Source of the DNA: CANGTU01 sp046336655
GTDB lineage: Bacteria > Bacteroidota > Bacteroidia > Flavobacteriales_D > Sanyastnellaceae
NCBI GenBank assembly: GCA_046336655.1
Contig: JBKDGH010000010.1
Location: forward strand, 1 to 64,000
Length of the DNA: 64,000 nucleotides
Direction: 5' to 3'
Shown in pieces: positions 8,719 to 15,842 of the stretch. Position 1 is the first letter of the stretch. Every line of letters begins with the position of its first letter. The notes below the pieces were generated by a model. The model was not told the origin of the DNA. It saw nothing but the letters and a program-made list of their open reading frames with translations, and made no database searches. The position numbers and the translations under genes are program-made.

Positions 8719-9234
8719 ATGCGCATCGCAATCACAGGACCTGAAAGCACCGGTAAAAGCGATCTGGCAGAGGCGCTCGGCTTGTCCATTCCCGGCTCAC
8801 TGGTCGTTCCCGAAGCGGCCCGGTCATACCTCGAATCAATGCCCTCGGGTTACCGTTATGCACTCAACGATGTGCTCGCCATTGCCTCACAACAGCACGC
8901 CATGTTGAAGGCTGCTGCAGCACATCCGGGGATTGCTCTTTGCGACTCGGATTATATCGTCTTGTACATCTGGATCCGCGAGGTATTCGGTGTGTCGGAC
9001 ACTCCGGTCGCCTCATGGATGCGAGAAGAGCAATTCGGTCTCACACTGCTCTGTGCTCCCGATATTCCATGGCAAGCCGACCCGCTGCGGGAAAATCCCC
9101 ACGACAGAGATCGCCTCTTTCTGCTATACAAAAACGAGTTGGAAAATCTTCAAAGACCATATCAGATCATTTCCGGCCGGGGTAAACAACGACTGCAGGG
9201 AGCGCTTTTCGCCCTTCAGGGGATCAACGGCTGA
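8719..9234 (+). CDS. NadR-like P-loop kinase (predicted nicotinamide riboside kinase)
   Basis: 171 residues starting with MRIAITGPESTGKS, where GPESTGKS (7-14) is the P-loop of the NadR/ribosylnicotinamide kinase family. PEAAR at about 33 and the DSDYIVLYIW segment match the same family's substrate-binding regions. The regulatory and adenylyltransferase domains of enterobacterial NadR are absent, so this is a stand-alone kinase. It would trap riboside as NMN after uptake by the adjacent PnuC. The ATG at 8719 lies two bases after the pnuC stop; an earlier in-frame GTG at 8701 would overlap pnuC. The 3' end overlaps the convergent VanZ-like gene by 11 bases. Confidence 0.8.
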   Translation: MRIAITGPESTGKSDLAEALGLSIPGSLVVPEAARSYLESMPSGYRYALNDVLAIASQQHAMLKAAAAHPGIALCDSDYIVLYIWIREVFGVSDTPVASWMREEQFGLTLLCAPDIPWQADPLRENPHDRDRLFLLYKNELENLQRPYQIISGRGKQRLQGALFALQGING

Positions 9235-9619
9235 AGTGCCCGGGGCCATAGATAATCCGGAAGGCAAGCAAACCGATGACTGCACCGATAGTATTCGCAG
9301 CCATATCCAAAGGATCGGTAGTCCGCATCATGAAATACTGCCCCTGAAAAAACTCCAGTGAGGAACCATAGACCATTGCAATTCCCACTGCCCAAAGGCG
9401 TGCACTTGTACGGAGCGTGCGAAAGGTGACCTGCTTCCTGAACGCAACAATAAGCATCACCACAAACGCCGAGAACAGCGCCATGTGCGCGAGCTTATCC
9501 AAGCTGAGCAACCTCCAGGGATCGTTGTACACCAGGTCGTAACCCGGAATACTGTGCATAAAAAAAATGAACATCCCCCATGAGAAGGGAAGGAGCATAT
9601 GCCGAAGGAAGACCTTCAC
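9224..9619 (-). CDS. VanZ-like family membrane protein
   Basis: 131 residues with four hydrophobic helices. The order of features fits VanZ-like proteins: a first helix ending HSIPG, then DKLAHMALFSAFV, then a helix with SSLEFFQGQY, and finally the motif DPLDMAANTIGAVIG. In Enterococcus, VanZ gives teicoplanin resistance; in most bacteria the family's function is unknown and resistance should not be inferred. It lies nine bases downstream of gcvH on the same strand, an arrangement common in Bacteroidota, so co-transcription is likely although no functional link is known. Confidence 0.8.
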   Translation of the reverse strand: MKVFLRHMLLPFSWGMFIFFMHSIPGYDLVYNDPWRLLSLDKLAHMALFSAFVVMLIVAFRKQVTFRTLRTSARLWAVGIAMVYGSSLEFFQGQYFMMRTTDPLDMAANTIGAVIGLLAFRIIYGPGHFSR

Positions 9620-9628
9620 GGGAAACGA

Positions 9629-10006
9629 TTAGCCAACGAGCGCTTGGTACTCTTCCGCACTCATCAGGTGAGAAAGATCGGCGCCTGCATCCATGTTGAT
9701 GCGAATCATCCAGCCAGCACCGTATGGATCTTCATTCACTGATGCCGGGTTGCCCTCAAGGCCCGCATTTACTTCGGTGATGGTGCCTGCTACAGGCATG
9801 AAAAGATCTGACACGGTTTTGACTGCCTCCACAGTACCGAACACTTCGTGAGCAGCCAGCGACTGACCTGCGGTTTCAATTTCCACAAACACGATATCAC
9901 CGAGTTCGCCCTGAGCGAAATCGGTAATTCCTGCAGTGCAGACGTCCCCTTCAATACGCACCCATTCGTGATCTTTCGTGTACTTGAGTTCTGACGGAAA
10001 ATTCAT
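9629..10006 (-). CDS. gcvH: Glycine cleavage system H protein
   Basis: 125 residues, normal length. It carries the lipoyl attachment segment FGTVEAVKTVSDL with Lys63 as the predicted lipoylated residue, plus the N-terminal KYTKDHEWV and C-terminal NEDPYGAGWMIRI signatures. The H protein shuttles the aminomethyl group from GcvP to GcvT and the reduced lipoate to the dihydrolipoamide dehydrogenase. gcvP is in the window at 59703 but far away; gcvT is not seen. A -7 box TACATTTG lies 23 bases before the start. Confidence 0.95.
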   Translation of the reverse strand: MNFPSELKYTKDHEWVRIEGDVCTAGITDFAQGELGDIVFVEIETAGQSLAAHEVFGTVEAVKTVSDLFMPVAGTITEVNAGLEGNPASVNEDPYGAGWMIRINMDAGADLSHLMSAEEYQALVG

Positions 10007-10029
10007 TGTAGTCCTGTTGGTTTGGACGC

Positions 10030-10037
10030 CAAATGTA
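10030..10037 (-). promoter_or_regulatory. -7 promoter box of gcvH (TACATTTG on minus)
   Basis: On the minus strand TACATTTG is an exact TAnnTTTG match, 23 bases upstream of the gcvH ATG. No clear -33 TTTG is seen upstream, so the call rests on the -7 box. Confidence 0.45.
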
Positions 10038-10120
10038 GGGAGTGGTGGGCATCATTGTACCCCTTTCACAGATCAATATGATAAACGGATCAACGTTACC
10101 TTCGCCGTGATAAGTCACGC

Positions 10121-10540
10121 ATGAAAATGGATCTGACTATAACTGGTTTACTTCTCCTCATTCTGATCGGAGTGCTCGCCGGAGTGATGAGCGGGTTTGT
10201 GGGAATCGGCGGCGGGCTGGTAATTGTGCCGGGCCTTGTCTATCTGCTCGGATTCACCCAGATGCAGGCGCAGGGAACCAGTCTGGCGGTCCTTCTGCTC
10301 CCTGTCGGCATACTTGCCGTGTGGAACTATCACAAAGCCGGCACAATTGACATCCCCGCAGCGCTGATCATCGCATGCGCCTTCGTGATCGGCGGTTATT
10401 TCGGCAGTAAATACGCACTGAAACTACCCGAGTACAAGGTGAAGTTTGTGTTCGGGCTTTTCATGCTTTATGTGGCATTGCGCATGGTGTACAGCGCCGG
10501 AATCAAGTGGTTCGGCGAAGGCGCTCAGCAGACGCCGTGA
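10121..10540 (+). CDS. Half-size TauE/SafE (TSUP) family permease
   Basis: 139 residues with four hydrophobic segments. The first contains GVLAGVMSGFVGIGGGLVIVP, the glycine-rich signature that opens each half of TauE/SafE (sulfite/organosulfonate exporter) proteins; later GGYFGSKYALKLPE matches the end of the same half. Full-length members have about 250 residues and two such halves, so this one must work as a dimer if it is functional. Such single-repeat forms exist in other bacteria. Substrate unknown. It is a single gene between divergent gcvH and convergent proline dehydrogenase. Confidence 0.82.
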   Translation: MKMDLTITGLLLLILIGVLAGVMSGFVGIGGGLVIVPGLVYLLGFTQMQAQGTSLAVLLLPVGILAVWNYHKAGTIDIPAALIIACAFVIGGYFGSKYALKLPEYKVKFVFGLFMLYVALRMVYSAGIKWFGEGAQQTP

Positions 10541-10545
10541 TCTGG

Positions 10546-11718
10546 TTATCCCGCTTTTCTTCTGTGCATTTCCCGGCTGATGAGTGACAGCTCACGGCCT
10601 GTTTGCCCTTTTACCGACGTGTTTTCCTGCGCCCTCCGGATAAGATAGGGAATGACCTCGCGGATCGGGCCGTATGGCACATACTTCGCCACGCGGTATC
10701 CGGCGCTGGCCAGATTGAAGCTGATGTGATCGCTCATGCCAAACAATTGCGCGAAACAGATTCGCTCATCACCGGGAGCAATACCGGACTTTTCCATGAG
10801 GCTGGCAAGCAGTAGGCTGCTGGACTCATTGTGTGAGCCACAGCATACAGAAATGTCCGCGACGTGTTTCACGCAATACTCAAGCGCCAGATCGAAGTCC
10901 CGGTCACTGGCCTCTTTCGTGGGTTGAATCGGATCGCGGTAGCCCATTTCTGCCGCGCGCTTTCGTTCCTTCTCCATGTAAGCGCCGCGCACCAGCTTCA
11001 CGCCGATCCGGTATCCGTTTGCTGTCGCTGTGCCATGCAATATCCTGAGGTACTCCAGCCGATCGTGCCGGTATAACTGCACCGTGGTATAGACAAACAC
11101 ACCATGTGTGTTATGACGTGCCATCATCTCTTCGGCCAGGCGATCAATGGCATCCTGAATCCATGAGTCTTCCGCATCAATCAGCACAGGTGTGCCGGTA
11201 GATGCGGCGAGCGAGCAGATAATTGACACCCGGTCATGCACACGGCCCCATTCCTCCTGCTCAGAAGTGGTGAGTTTTGCGTTTGCGTTGACCTTTTCAA
11301 GAAGTCCGAAACGAGCCACGCCGGTTACTTTAAACACACAAAACGGAATATGCGGATTGCCATGTGCCGTGCGGATAGTCCTGCACACTTCCTCGCAAGT
11401 GGCATCCAGATCATCCTCAGACTCCCTGCCTTCGACTGAATAATCGAGGATGGTGCCGATGTGGAACCGGTCAAGGGCTCGGGTAGTTTCCGCGCATTCC
11501 GGGATGTTCTCTCCTCCACAGAAGTGAGCAAAGATGTTCCTGCGAATCACCCAGCCAATCGGAAAACGAACGGCCAGAGCAATCTTCGTAAGCACGCTTC
11601 CGAGTTTTACGAGCCATGGATAACTCAGCAGGCGAAAAAGGCGATAGGCTCTTTTCAGTTCGCGATCCGACATCCTGCGGAACGCAACTTCCGTATTCTC
11701 AAACGAAATTTCGGGCAT
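10546..11718 (-). CDS. Proline dehydrogenase family protein
   Basis: 390 residues spanning a complete PRODH-type TIM barrel: FCVFKVTG, VLIDAEDSW, then KLVRGAYMEKERKRA, and at the end the signature LIRRAQENTSVKGQ, which contains the conserved arginines that bind proline carboxylate. The enzyme oxidises proline to pyrroline-5-carboxylate with FAD. It is a single-domain enzyme, not a PutA fusion. An in-frame ATG at 11751 lies upstream, but a -7 box (11725-11732) falls between the two, so the ATG at 11718 is preferred. The P5C dehydrogenase partner is not in the window. Confidence 0.9.
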   Translation of the reverse strand: MPEISFENTEVAFRRMSDRELKRAYRLFRLLSYPWLVKLGSVLTKIALAVRFPIGWVIRRNIFAHFCGGENIPECAETTRALDRFHIGTILDYSVEGRESEDDLDATCEEVCRTIRTAHGNPHIPFCVFKVTGVARFGLLEKVNANAKLTTSEQEEWGRVHDRVSIICSLAASTGTPVLIDAEDSWIQDAIDRLAEEMMARHNTHGVFVYTTVQLYRHDRLEYLRILHGTATANGYRIGVKLVRGAYMEKERKRAAEMGYRDPIQPTKEASDRDFDLALEYCVKHVADISVCCGSHNESSSLLLASLMEKSGIAPGDERICFAQLFGMSDHISFNLASAGYRVAKYVPYGPIREVIPYLIRRAQENTSVKGQTGRELSLISREMHRRKAG

Positions 11719-11724
11719 GGTGGG

Positions 11725-11732
11725 CAAATGTA
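11725..11732 (-). promoter_or_regulatory. -7 promoter box of proline dehydrogenase (TACATTTG on minus)
   Basis: Exact TAnnTTTG match ending six bases before the ATG at 11718. Transcription would begin at or next to the start codon, implying a leaderless or nearly leaderless message. Confidence 0.5.
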
Positions 11733-11844
11733 GACGGCGGCCCCCATTCACGAAAGGTGCTGCATCACAGATTTCAATTATGACAGACGGCTCGCAGGTT
11801 GACCGTATCCGTCGCTATCTTCGACGCCCATTGCTTCTTATCCG

Positions 11845-13224
11845 ATGAATACACAAGCCTATATCGAAACAAACAAGGATCGCTTTCTTCAGGAACTGCT
11901 CGATCTTCTCAAAATTCCCAGCGTAAGTGCCAATCCTGCGCATGCCGCCGACATGCAGCGCATGGCAGCAGCCACCGCGGAAAAACTCCGGTTGGCAGGA
12001 GCTGACAACGTAGAAATATGCCCGACCGCAGGCTATCCTATTGTTTACGGGGAGAAAATGATTGATCCTTCTTTGCCAACTGTGCTGGTTTACGGACATT
12101 ATGACGTACAGCCGCCGGATCCGATGGGCTTATGGGATTCACCTCCATTTGAGCCCGTGATTAAGAAAACGGACATTCACCCCGACGGCGCCATTTTCGC
12201 CCGTGGTGCGTGTGATGATAAAGGACAGTTTTACATGCACGTGAAGGCATTTGAAGCAATGATGCAAACAGGCGGTGTGCCGTGCAATGTAAAATTCATG
12301 ATTGAGGGAGAAGAAGAAGTCGGCAGCAACAATCTGGGCGACTTTGTGAAAGCCAACCGCGATAAGCTCAAGTGCGATGTCGTTTTGATTTCAGACACAT
12401 CCATCATTGCCAACGACCAACCGAGCATTGACTGCGGGCTGCGCGGACTGAGCTATCTGGAGGTAGAAGTAACCGGACCAAACCGCGACCTGCACTCAGG
12501 CGTGTATGGCGGCGCTGTGGCCAATCCCATCAATACGCTCGCGAAAATGATTGCGAGCTTGCACGACGAAGACGGACACATCACCATTCCGGGATTTTAT
12601 GATGATGTACAGGTGCTTGGTGATGCCGAACGTGAAGAGTTAAACAAGGCACCGTTTGATCTCGAGGCCTATAAGAAAGACCTGGGCATCGCCGATGTGC
12701 AGGGTGAGAAGGGATACACCACCATTGAGCGCACGGGTATCCGTCCGACGCTCGACTGCAACGGTATCTGGGGTGGCTACACAGGAGAAGGGTCCAAAAC
12801 GGTTCTTCCTTCCAAGGCGTTCGCCAAGATTTCAATGCGTCTTGTTCCGAATCAGTCTTCCGAAAAAATCACCGAACTCTTTGCAGCGCACTTCAAACGC
12901 ATTGCCCCGGCAAGTGTAAAAGTGGAAGTACGTCCGCACCATGGTGGTGAGCCTGTTGTTACTCCTACCGACTCCAGGGCCTATATCGCTGCGAGCCGGG
13001 CCATGCAAGAGACCTATGGTAAAAAACCCATTCCAACACGCGGAGGGGGAAGTATTCCCATCGTGGCGCTGTTTGAAAAAGAACTTCAGGCAAAGTCAGT
13101 GCTGATGGGATTCGGACTCGACTCGGATGCGCTGCACTCCCCGAATGAGCACTACGGTGTATTCAATTACTTTCAGGGCATTCGCACTATTCCACACTTC
13201 TTCCGGTTCTACGCAGAGCAATGA
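11845..13224 (+). CDS. M20-family dipeptidase
   Basis: 459 residues of the M20 di-zinc peptidase family. Metal-site motifs are GHYDVQP (84-90, with His85 and Asp87), ARGACDDKGQ (119-128) and GEEEVG (155-160), followed by SDTS and a C-terminal HSPNEHYG that supplies the last histidine. The central inserted dimerisation domain (TGPNRDLHSGVYGG) matches the carnosinase/CNDP-like branch, which hydrolyses dipeptides in the cytoplasm. No signal peptide. Length is usual. It overlaps the next lipoprotein gene by ATGA at 13221-13224. Confidence 0.9.
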   Translation: MNTQAYIETNKDRFLQELLDLLKIPSVSANPAHAADMQRMAAATAEKLRLAGADNVEICPTAGYPIVYGEKMIDPSLPTVLVYGHYDVQPPDPMGLWDSPPFEPVIKKTDIHPDGAIFARGACDDKGQFYMHVKAFEAMMQTGGVPCNVKFMIEGEEEVGSNNLGDFVKANRDKLKCDVVLISDTSIIANDQPSIDCGLRGLSYLEVEVTGPNRDLHSGVYGGAVANPINTLAKMIASLHDEDGHITIPGFYDDVQVLGDAEREELNKAPFDLEAYKKDLGIADVQGEKGYTTIERTGIRPTLDCNGIWGGYTGEGSKTVLPSKAFAKISMRLVPNQSSEKITELFAAHFKRIAPASVKVEVRPHHGGEPVVTPTDSRAYIAASRAMQETYGKKPIPTRGGGSIPIVALFEKELQAKSVLMGFGLDSDALHSPNEHYGVFNYFQGIRTIPHFFRFYAEQ

Positions 13225-13682
13225 TTCGCTTCGCGACGGTTCTTATAGCGGCGCTTCTTCTTTCTTCGTGCAATGTGTACAAAGAGGTGGAGGTGCATGA
13301 AGTAACCGATGTCCAGCTTGTGGAATTCGGCGCGGACGGCATGGACCTCACCATCTGGGTGGACATTGAAAACCCGAATTGGTACAAGGTGCATCTCACC
13401 GAAACCGACATCGAAGTGTTTCTTGAGGGAAAATCGCTCGGAACCATCACACTCAATGAAACGCTGACCGTGCCTAAAAAATCGCGCTCCGTGCAGCCTA
13501 TGGCTATTCATTCATCCATCAGCAGTCTCGATGCGCTGCTTGGAAATATTTTCACGTTGATGTTCAAGGAGAAATTCGAAGTGACGGGAAAAGGCTATGT
13601 AAAGGGGCGCGCATTTTTCGTGGTCCGGAAAGTCGATGCCGGATTCAGGCATTTCCTGACCCGCGAGAATCTGGGGATGTAG
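13221..13682 (+). CDS. LEA type 2-like lipoprotein
   Basis: 153 residues with a lipoprotein signal, lipobox LSSC with Cys17. The mature part resembles a LEA-2/WHy domain: VQLVEFGADGMDLTIWVDIENPNWYKVHLTETDIEVFLEGKSLG, i.e. a beta-sandwich with the NPN motif that is typical of this fold. Function in Bacteroidota is unknown; an envelope stress or lipid-related role is only a guess. It is translationally coupled to the M20 dipeptidase. Confidence 0.7.
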   Translation: MIRFATVLIAALLLSSCNVYKEVEVHEVTDVQLVEFGADGMDLTIWVDIENPNWYKVHLTETDIEVFLEGKSLGTITLNETLTVPKKSRSVQPMAIHSSISSLDALLGNIFTLMFKEKFEVTGKGYVKGRAFFVVRKVDAGFRHFLTRENLGM

Positions 13683-13788
13683 GGTACAGCTGCGCATACA
13701 GGATACGAAAGGACTGTTCATACCGCTCAATGCACGGGATGTCACCATTGAATACCCGGTCGGACGAAGGGCCCTCGTGAAAAAATGA
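13660..13788 (+). pseudogene. Possible coding remnant without a start codon
   Basis: In the frame one base ahead of the preceding lipoprotein gene, the sequence after its stop reads as protein-like sequence (LRIQDTKGLFIPLNARDVTI, then EYPVGRRALVKK and a stop at 13786-13788). There is no ATG, GTG or TTG start in the frame after the previous in-frame stop. It may be a decayed gene end or the product of a frameshift; chance is also possible over such a short length. I do not recognise the sequence. Confidence 0.2.
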
Positions 13789-13791
13789 GGG

Positions 13792-13826
13792 TTTGCTTGA
13801 GAATAACTAAAAAGCACGTATATTTG
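13792..13826 (+). promoter_or_regulatory. Promoter of rpmH
   Basis: TTTG at 13792 and TTG at 13797 precede TATATTTG at 13819-13826; the TTG to -7 box gap is 19 bases, a good Bacteroidota promoter. The leader then has a small hairpin (CCCG TTTT CGGG) before the ATG at 13876. Confidence 0.65.
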
Positions 13827-13875
13827 CCGTCCCGTTTTCGGGAAAACAGAATAACAAGCTCAAAGAGAAAGCGTT

Positions 13876-14046
13876 ATGAAACGGACTTATCAGCCATCCA
13901 ATACCAAGCGTCGGAACAAGCATGGATTTCGCAAGCGTATGTCAACCGCTAAAGGACGGGCTGTATTGTCTTCTCGTCGCCGGAAAGGCCGCAAGAAGCT
14001 GACTATTTCTGACGAGCGCCGCCACAAGGGTGTCGTGCGCCTGTAA
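13876..14046 (+). CDS. rpmH: 50S ribosomal protein L34
   Basis: A 56-residue gene: MKRTYQPSNTKRRNKHGFRK, then RMSTAKGRAVLSSRRRKGRK and a short C-terminal tail. This is unmistakable L34, with the usual MKRTYQPS start and the strongly basic body that lies in the large ribosomal subunit. The C-terminus is about ten residues longer than in E. coli, as is common in Bacteroidota. It has its own promoter and terminator and is not next to rnpA, yidC or dnaA here. Confidence 0.97.
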   Translation: MKRTYQPSNTKRRNKHGFRKRMSTAKGRAVLSSRRRKGRKKLTISDERRHKGVVRL

Positions 14047-14066
14047 TTGATTCAGGATCTTCTTTG

Positions 14067-14095
14067 AGCCACACCCTTGTGTGGCTTTTTTTTTA
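14067..14095 (+). terminator. Intrinsic terminator after rpmH
   Basis: Stem AGCCACAC (14067-14074) with GTGTGGCT (14079-14086), loop CCTT, followed by nine T residues. Confidence 0.9.
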
Positions 14096-14104
14096 TCTGA
14101 CCAC

Positions 14105-15229
14105 ATGCGCATAGCGATCAATGCAAGGCTTTTAATTCCGGGGAAGCTCGACGGTATCGGTTGGTTTACCTGGGAAACCTGCACGCGCATATTTCGCGAT
14201 CACCCGGAAGTACAATTTCATCTGCTGTTCGATCGCAAGCCACCGGAAGAGTTCAGGACATTTTCCAACGTCATTTGTCATTACACCTTGCCTCCCGCCC
14301 GGCGGCCCTGGCTCTTTCATTTGTGGCTCGAGTACACAATCCCGTGGATGCTCAAGCGGATTAAAGCTGACTTGTTTGTGTCACCCGACGGGCTGGGAAC
14401 CTTGGCGGGAACGTGCCCGCAGCTTGCCGTCATACACGACATCAATTTTGTCAGGCATCCGGGCGATCTGCCCGCCGCGTATTCATCGTACTACAATACC
14501 CTCACCGCCCGATTGGTGCATCACGCCAGCCGTCTGGGCACAGTAAGCGCGTTCAGCCGGGATGAAATCGTCCGGGAGTACGGAATTTCAGCGGAAAGCA
14601 TTGACATTATCCCCAATGCGGCGAGTGACCGCTTTAAACCTGTATCAGAAGAACAGGCCAATCGCGTGCGCGAGCGCTGGACCGCAGGAGCTCCCTATTT
14701 TGTATTTGTCGGCTCCATTCACCCAAGAAAGAATATTCCCCGGTTGCTTTTGGCCTTTGACGCCTTCATACAGAAACATGGCACAAATCATCGCCTGTTA
14801 ATTGCCGGCGCCACCTTCTGGATGTATGAACACATTCAGGATGCCCTTAAGTCGATGCAGCATGCCGATCGCGTGGTGTTTACCGGTCGCTTGTCGGGAG
14901 AAAAGCTTCCCGAAATAGTCGCATCTTCAGAGGGGATGGCATTCATGAGTTATTATGAAGGCTTTGGAATACCCGTATTAGAGGCCTTTCGCAGTGGCGT
15001 GCCGGTGCTTACCTCCAGAGGCACTGCTATGGAAGAAGTGGCTGCCGGCGCTGCCCTCCTTGCAGATCCATATTCTATCGATGAAATCACAGAGGGGTTA
15101 GCCTCGTTGGCATTTGATCAGGAACGCAGAACACAATTGGTTGCGAAGGGGCATCAGCGCCAGGAGGCATTTTCCTGGGATCAGTCTGCCGACTTACTTT
15201 GGCAAAGCATTATGCGCGCGATGCGATGA
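14105..15229 (+). CDS. GT4-like glycosyltransferase
   Basis: 374 residues of a GT-B fold. The N-terminus MRIAINARLLIPGKLDGIG is the usual opening of group 1 transferases; the C-terminal half has VFVGSIHPRKNIPRLL, a helix with RVVFTGRLSGEKLPEI, and the donor-binding motif SYYEGFGIPVLEAF (the E-x7-E motif). It probably transfers a sugar from a nucleotide donor in cell-surface polysaccharide or glycan synthesis; acceptor unknown. The ATG at 14105 follows the rpmH terminator, whereas the in-frame TTG-type start at 14081 lies inside it. Overlaps rnhB by ATGA. Confidence 0.87.
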   Translation: MRIAINARLLIPGKLDGIGWFTWETCTRIFRDHPEVQFHLLFDRKPPEEFRTFSNVICHYTLPPARRPWLFHLWLEYTIPWMLKRIKADLFVSPDGLGTLAGTCPQLAVIHDINFVRHPGDLPAAYSSYYNTLTARLVHHASRLGTVSAFSRDEIVREYGISAESIDIIPNAASDRFKPVSEEQANRVRERWTAGAPYFVFVGSIHPRKNIPRLLLAFDAFIQKHGTNHRLLIAGATFWMYEHIQDALKSMQHADRVVFTGRLSGEKLPEIVASSEGMAFMSYYEGFGIPVLEAFRSGVPVLTSRGTAMEEVAAGAALLADPYSIDEITEGLASLAFDQERRTQLVAKGHQRQEAFSWDQSADLLWQSIMRAMR

Positions 15230-15834
15230 AACCTTGTTTGCTCTCTTCCTTTTCCGGCAACCGAACAGAGGCAGGCTGTGATGAGGCAGGCCGGGGATGT
15301 CTTGCCGGACCTGTAGTAGCAGCGGCAGTAATCCTTCCGCGCACATTTCGTCATCCGCTGCTGAATGACAGCAAGCAACTGAGCCATTCACAGCGCAACA
15401 CGCTTCGTCCAATCATTGAAGCGGAAGCATTGAGCTGGGCAATCGGTGTTATTGAGCCAGAAGTGATTGACGAGATCAATATCCTGCGGGCCTCATTCAA
15501 AGCCATGCACGTTGCGCTTCAACAACTCTCCGTGAAACCTGAGCTGATTCTGGTGGATGGCAACCGCTTTGACCCCTACCCGCAAGTACCCCATCATTGC
15601 ATCATTAAAGGGGATGGAAAATACATGAGCATTGCGGCTGCCTCAGTGTTAGCCAAGACACACCGTGACGAGATCATGGAAAAACTTCATATCGATTTCC
15701 CTCAATATCACTGGGCAAAGAATAAGGGCTATCCTACACCAGAACACCGCATGGCCATTTTAGAAACAGGATCCTCACCTCATCACAGGAAGTCGTTCAC
15801 GTTACTACCGGAACAATTGAGGCTGGCACTCTGA
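15226..15834 (+). CDS. rnhB: Ribonuclease HII
   Basis: 202 residues. The active-site opening is GCDEAGRGCLAGPV with Asp19 and Glu20; LVDGNRF carries the third acidic residue region and AAASVLAKTHRDEIM the fourth. RNase HII cuts RNA in RNA-DNA hybrids and removes single ribonucleotides. The start at 15226 overlaps the stop of the glycosyltransferase (ATGA), so expression is coupled although the two functions are unrelated. An upstream in-frame ATG at 15199 would lie inside the transferase gene. Confidence 0.94.
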   Translation: MKPCLLSSFSGNRTEAGCDEAGRGCLAGPVVAAAVILPRTFRHPLLNDSKQLSHSQRNTLRPIIEAEALSWAIGVIEPEVIDEINILRASFKAMHVALQQLSVKPELILVDGNRFDPYPQVPHHCIIKGDGKYMSIAAASVLAKTHRDEIMEKLHIDFPQYHWAKNKGYPTPEHRMAILETGSSPHHRKSFTLLPEQLRLAL

Positions 15835-15842
15835 GTGCCCCG

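Noticed and set aside
9224..9619. Teicoplanin resistance by VanZ
   Set aside because: VanZ-like proteins are widespread and unrelated to resistance outside van clusters; no van gene is near.
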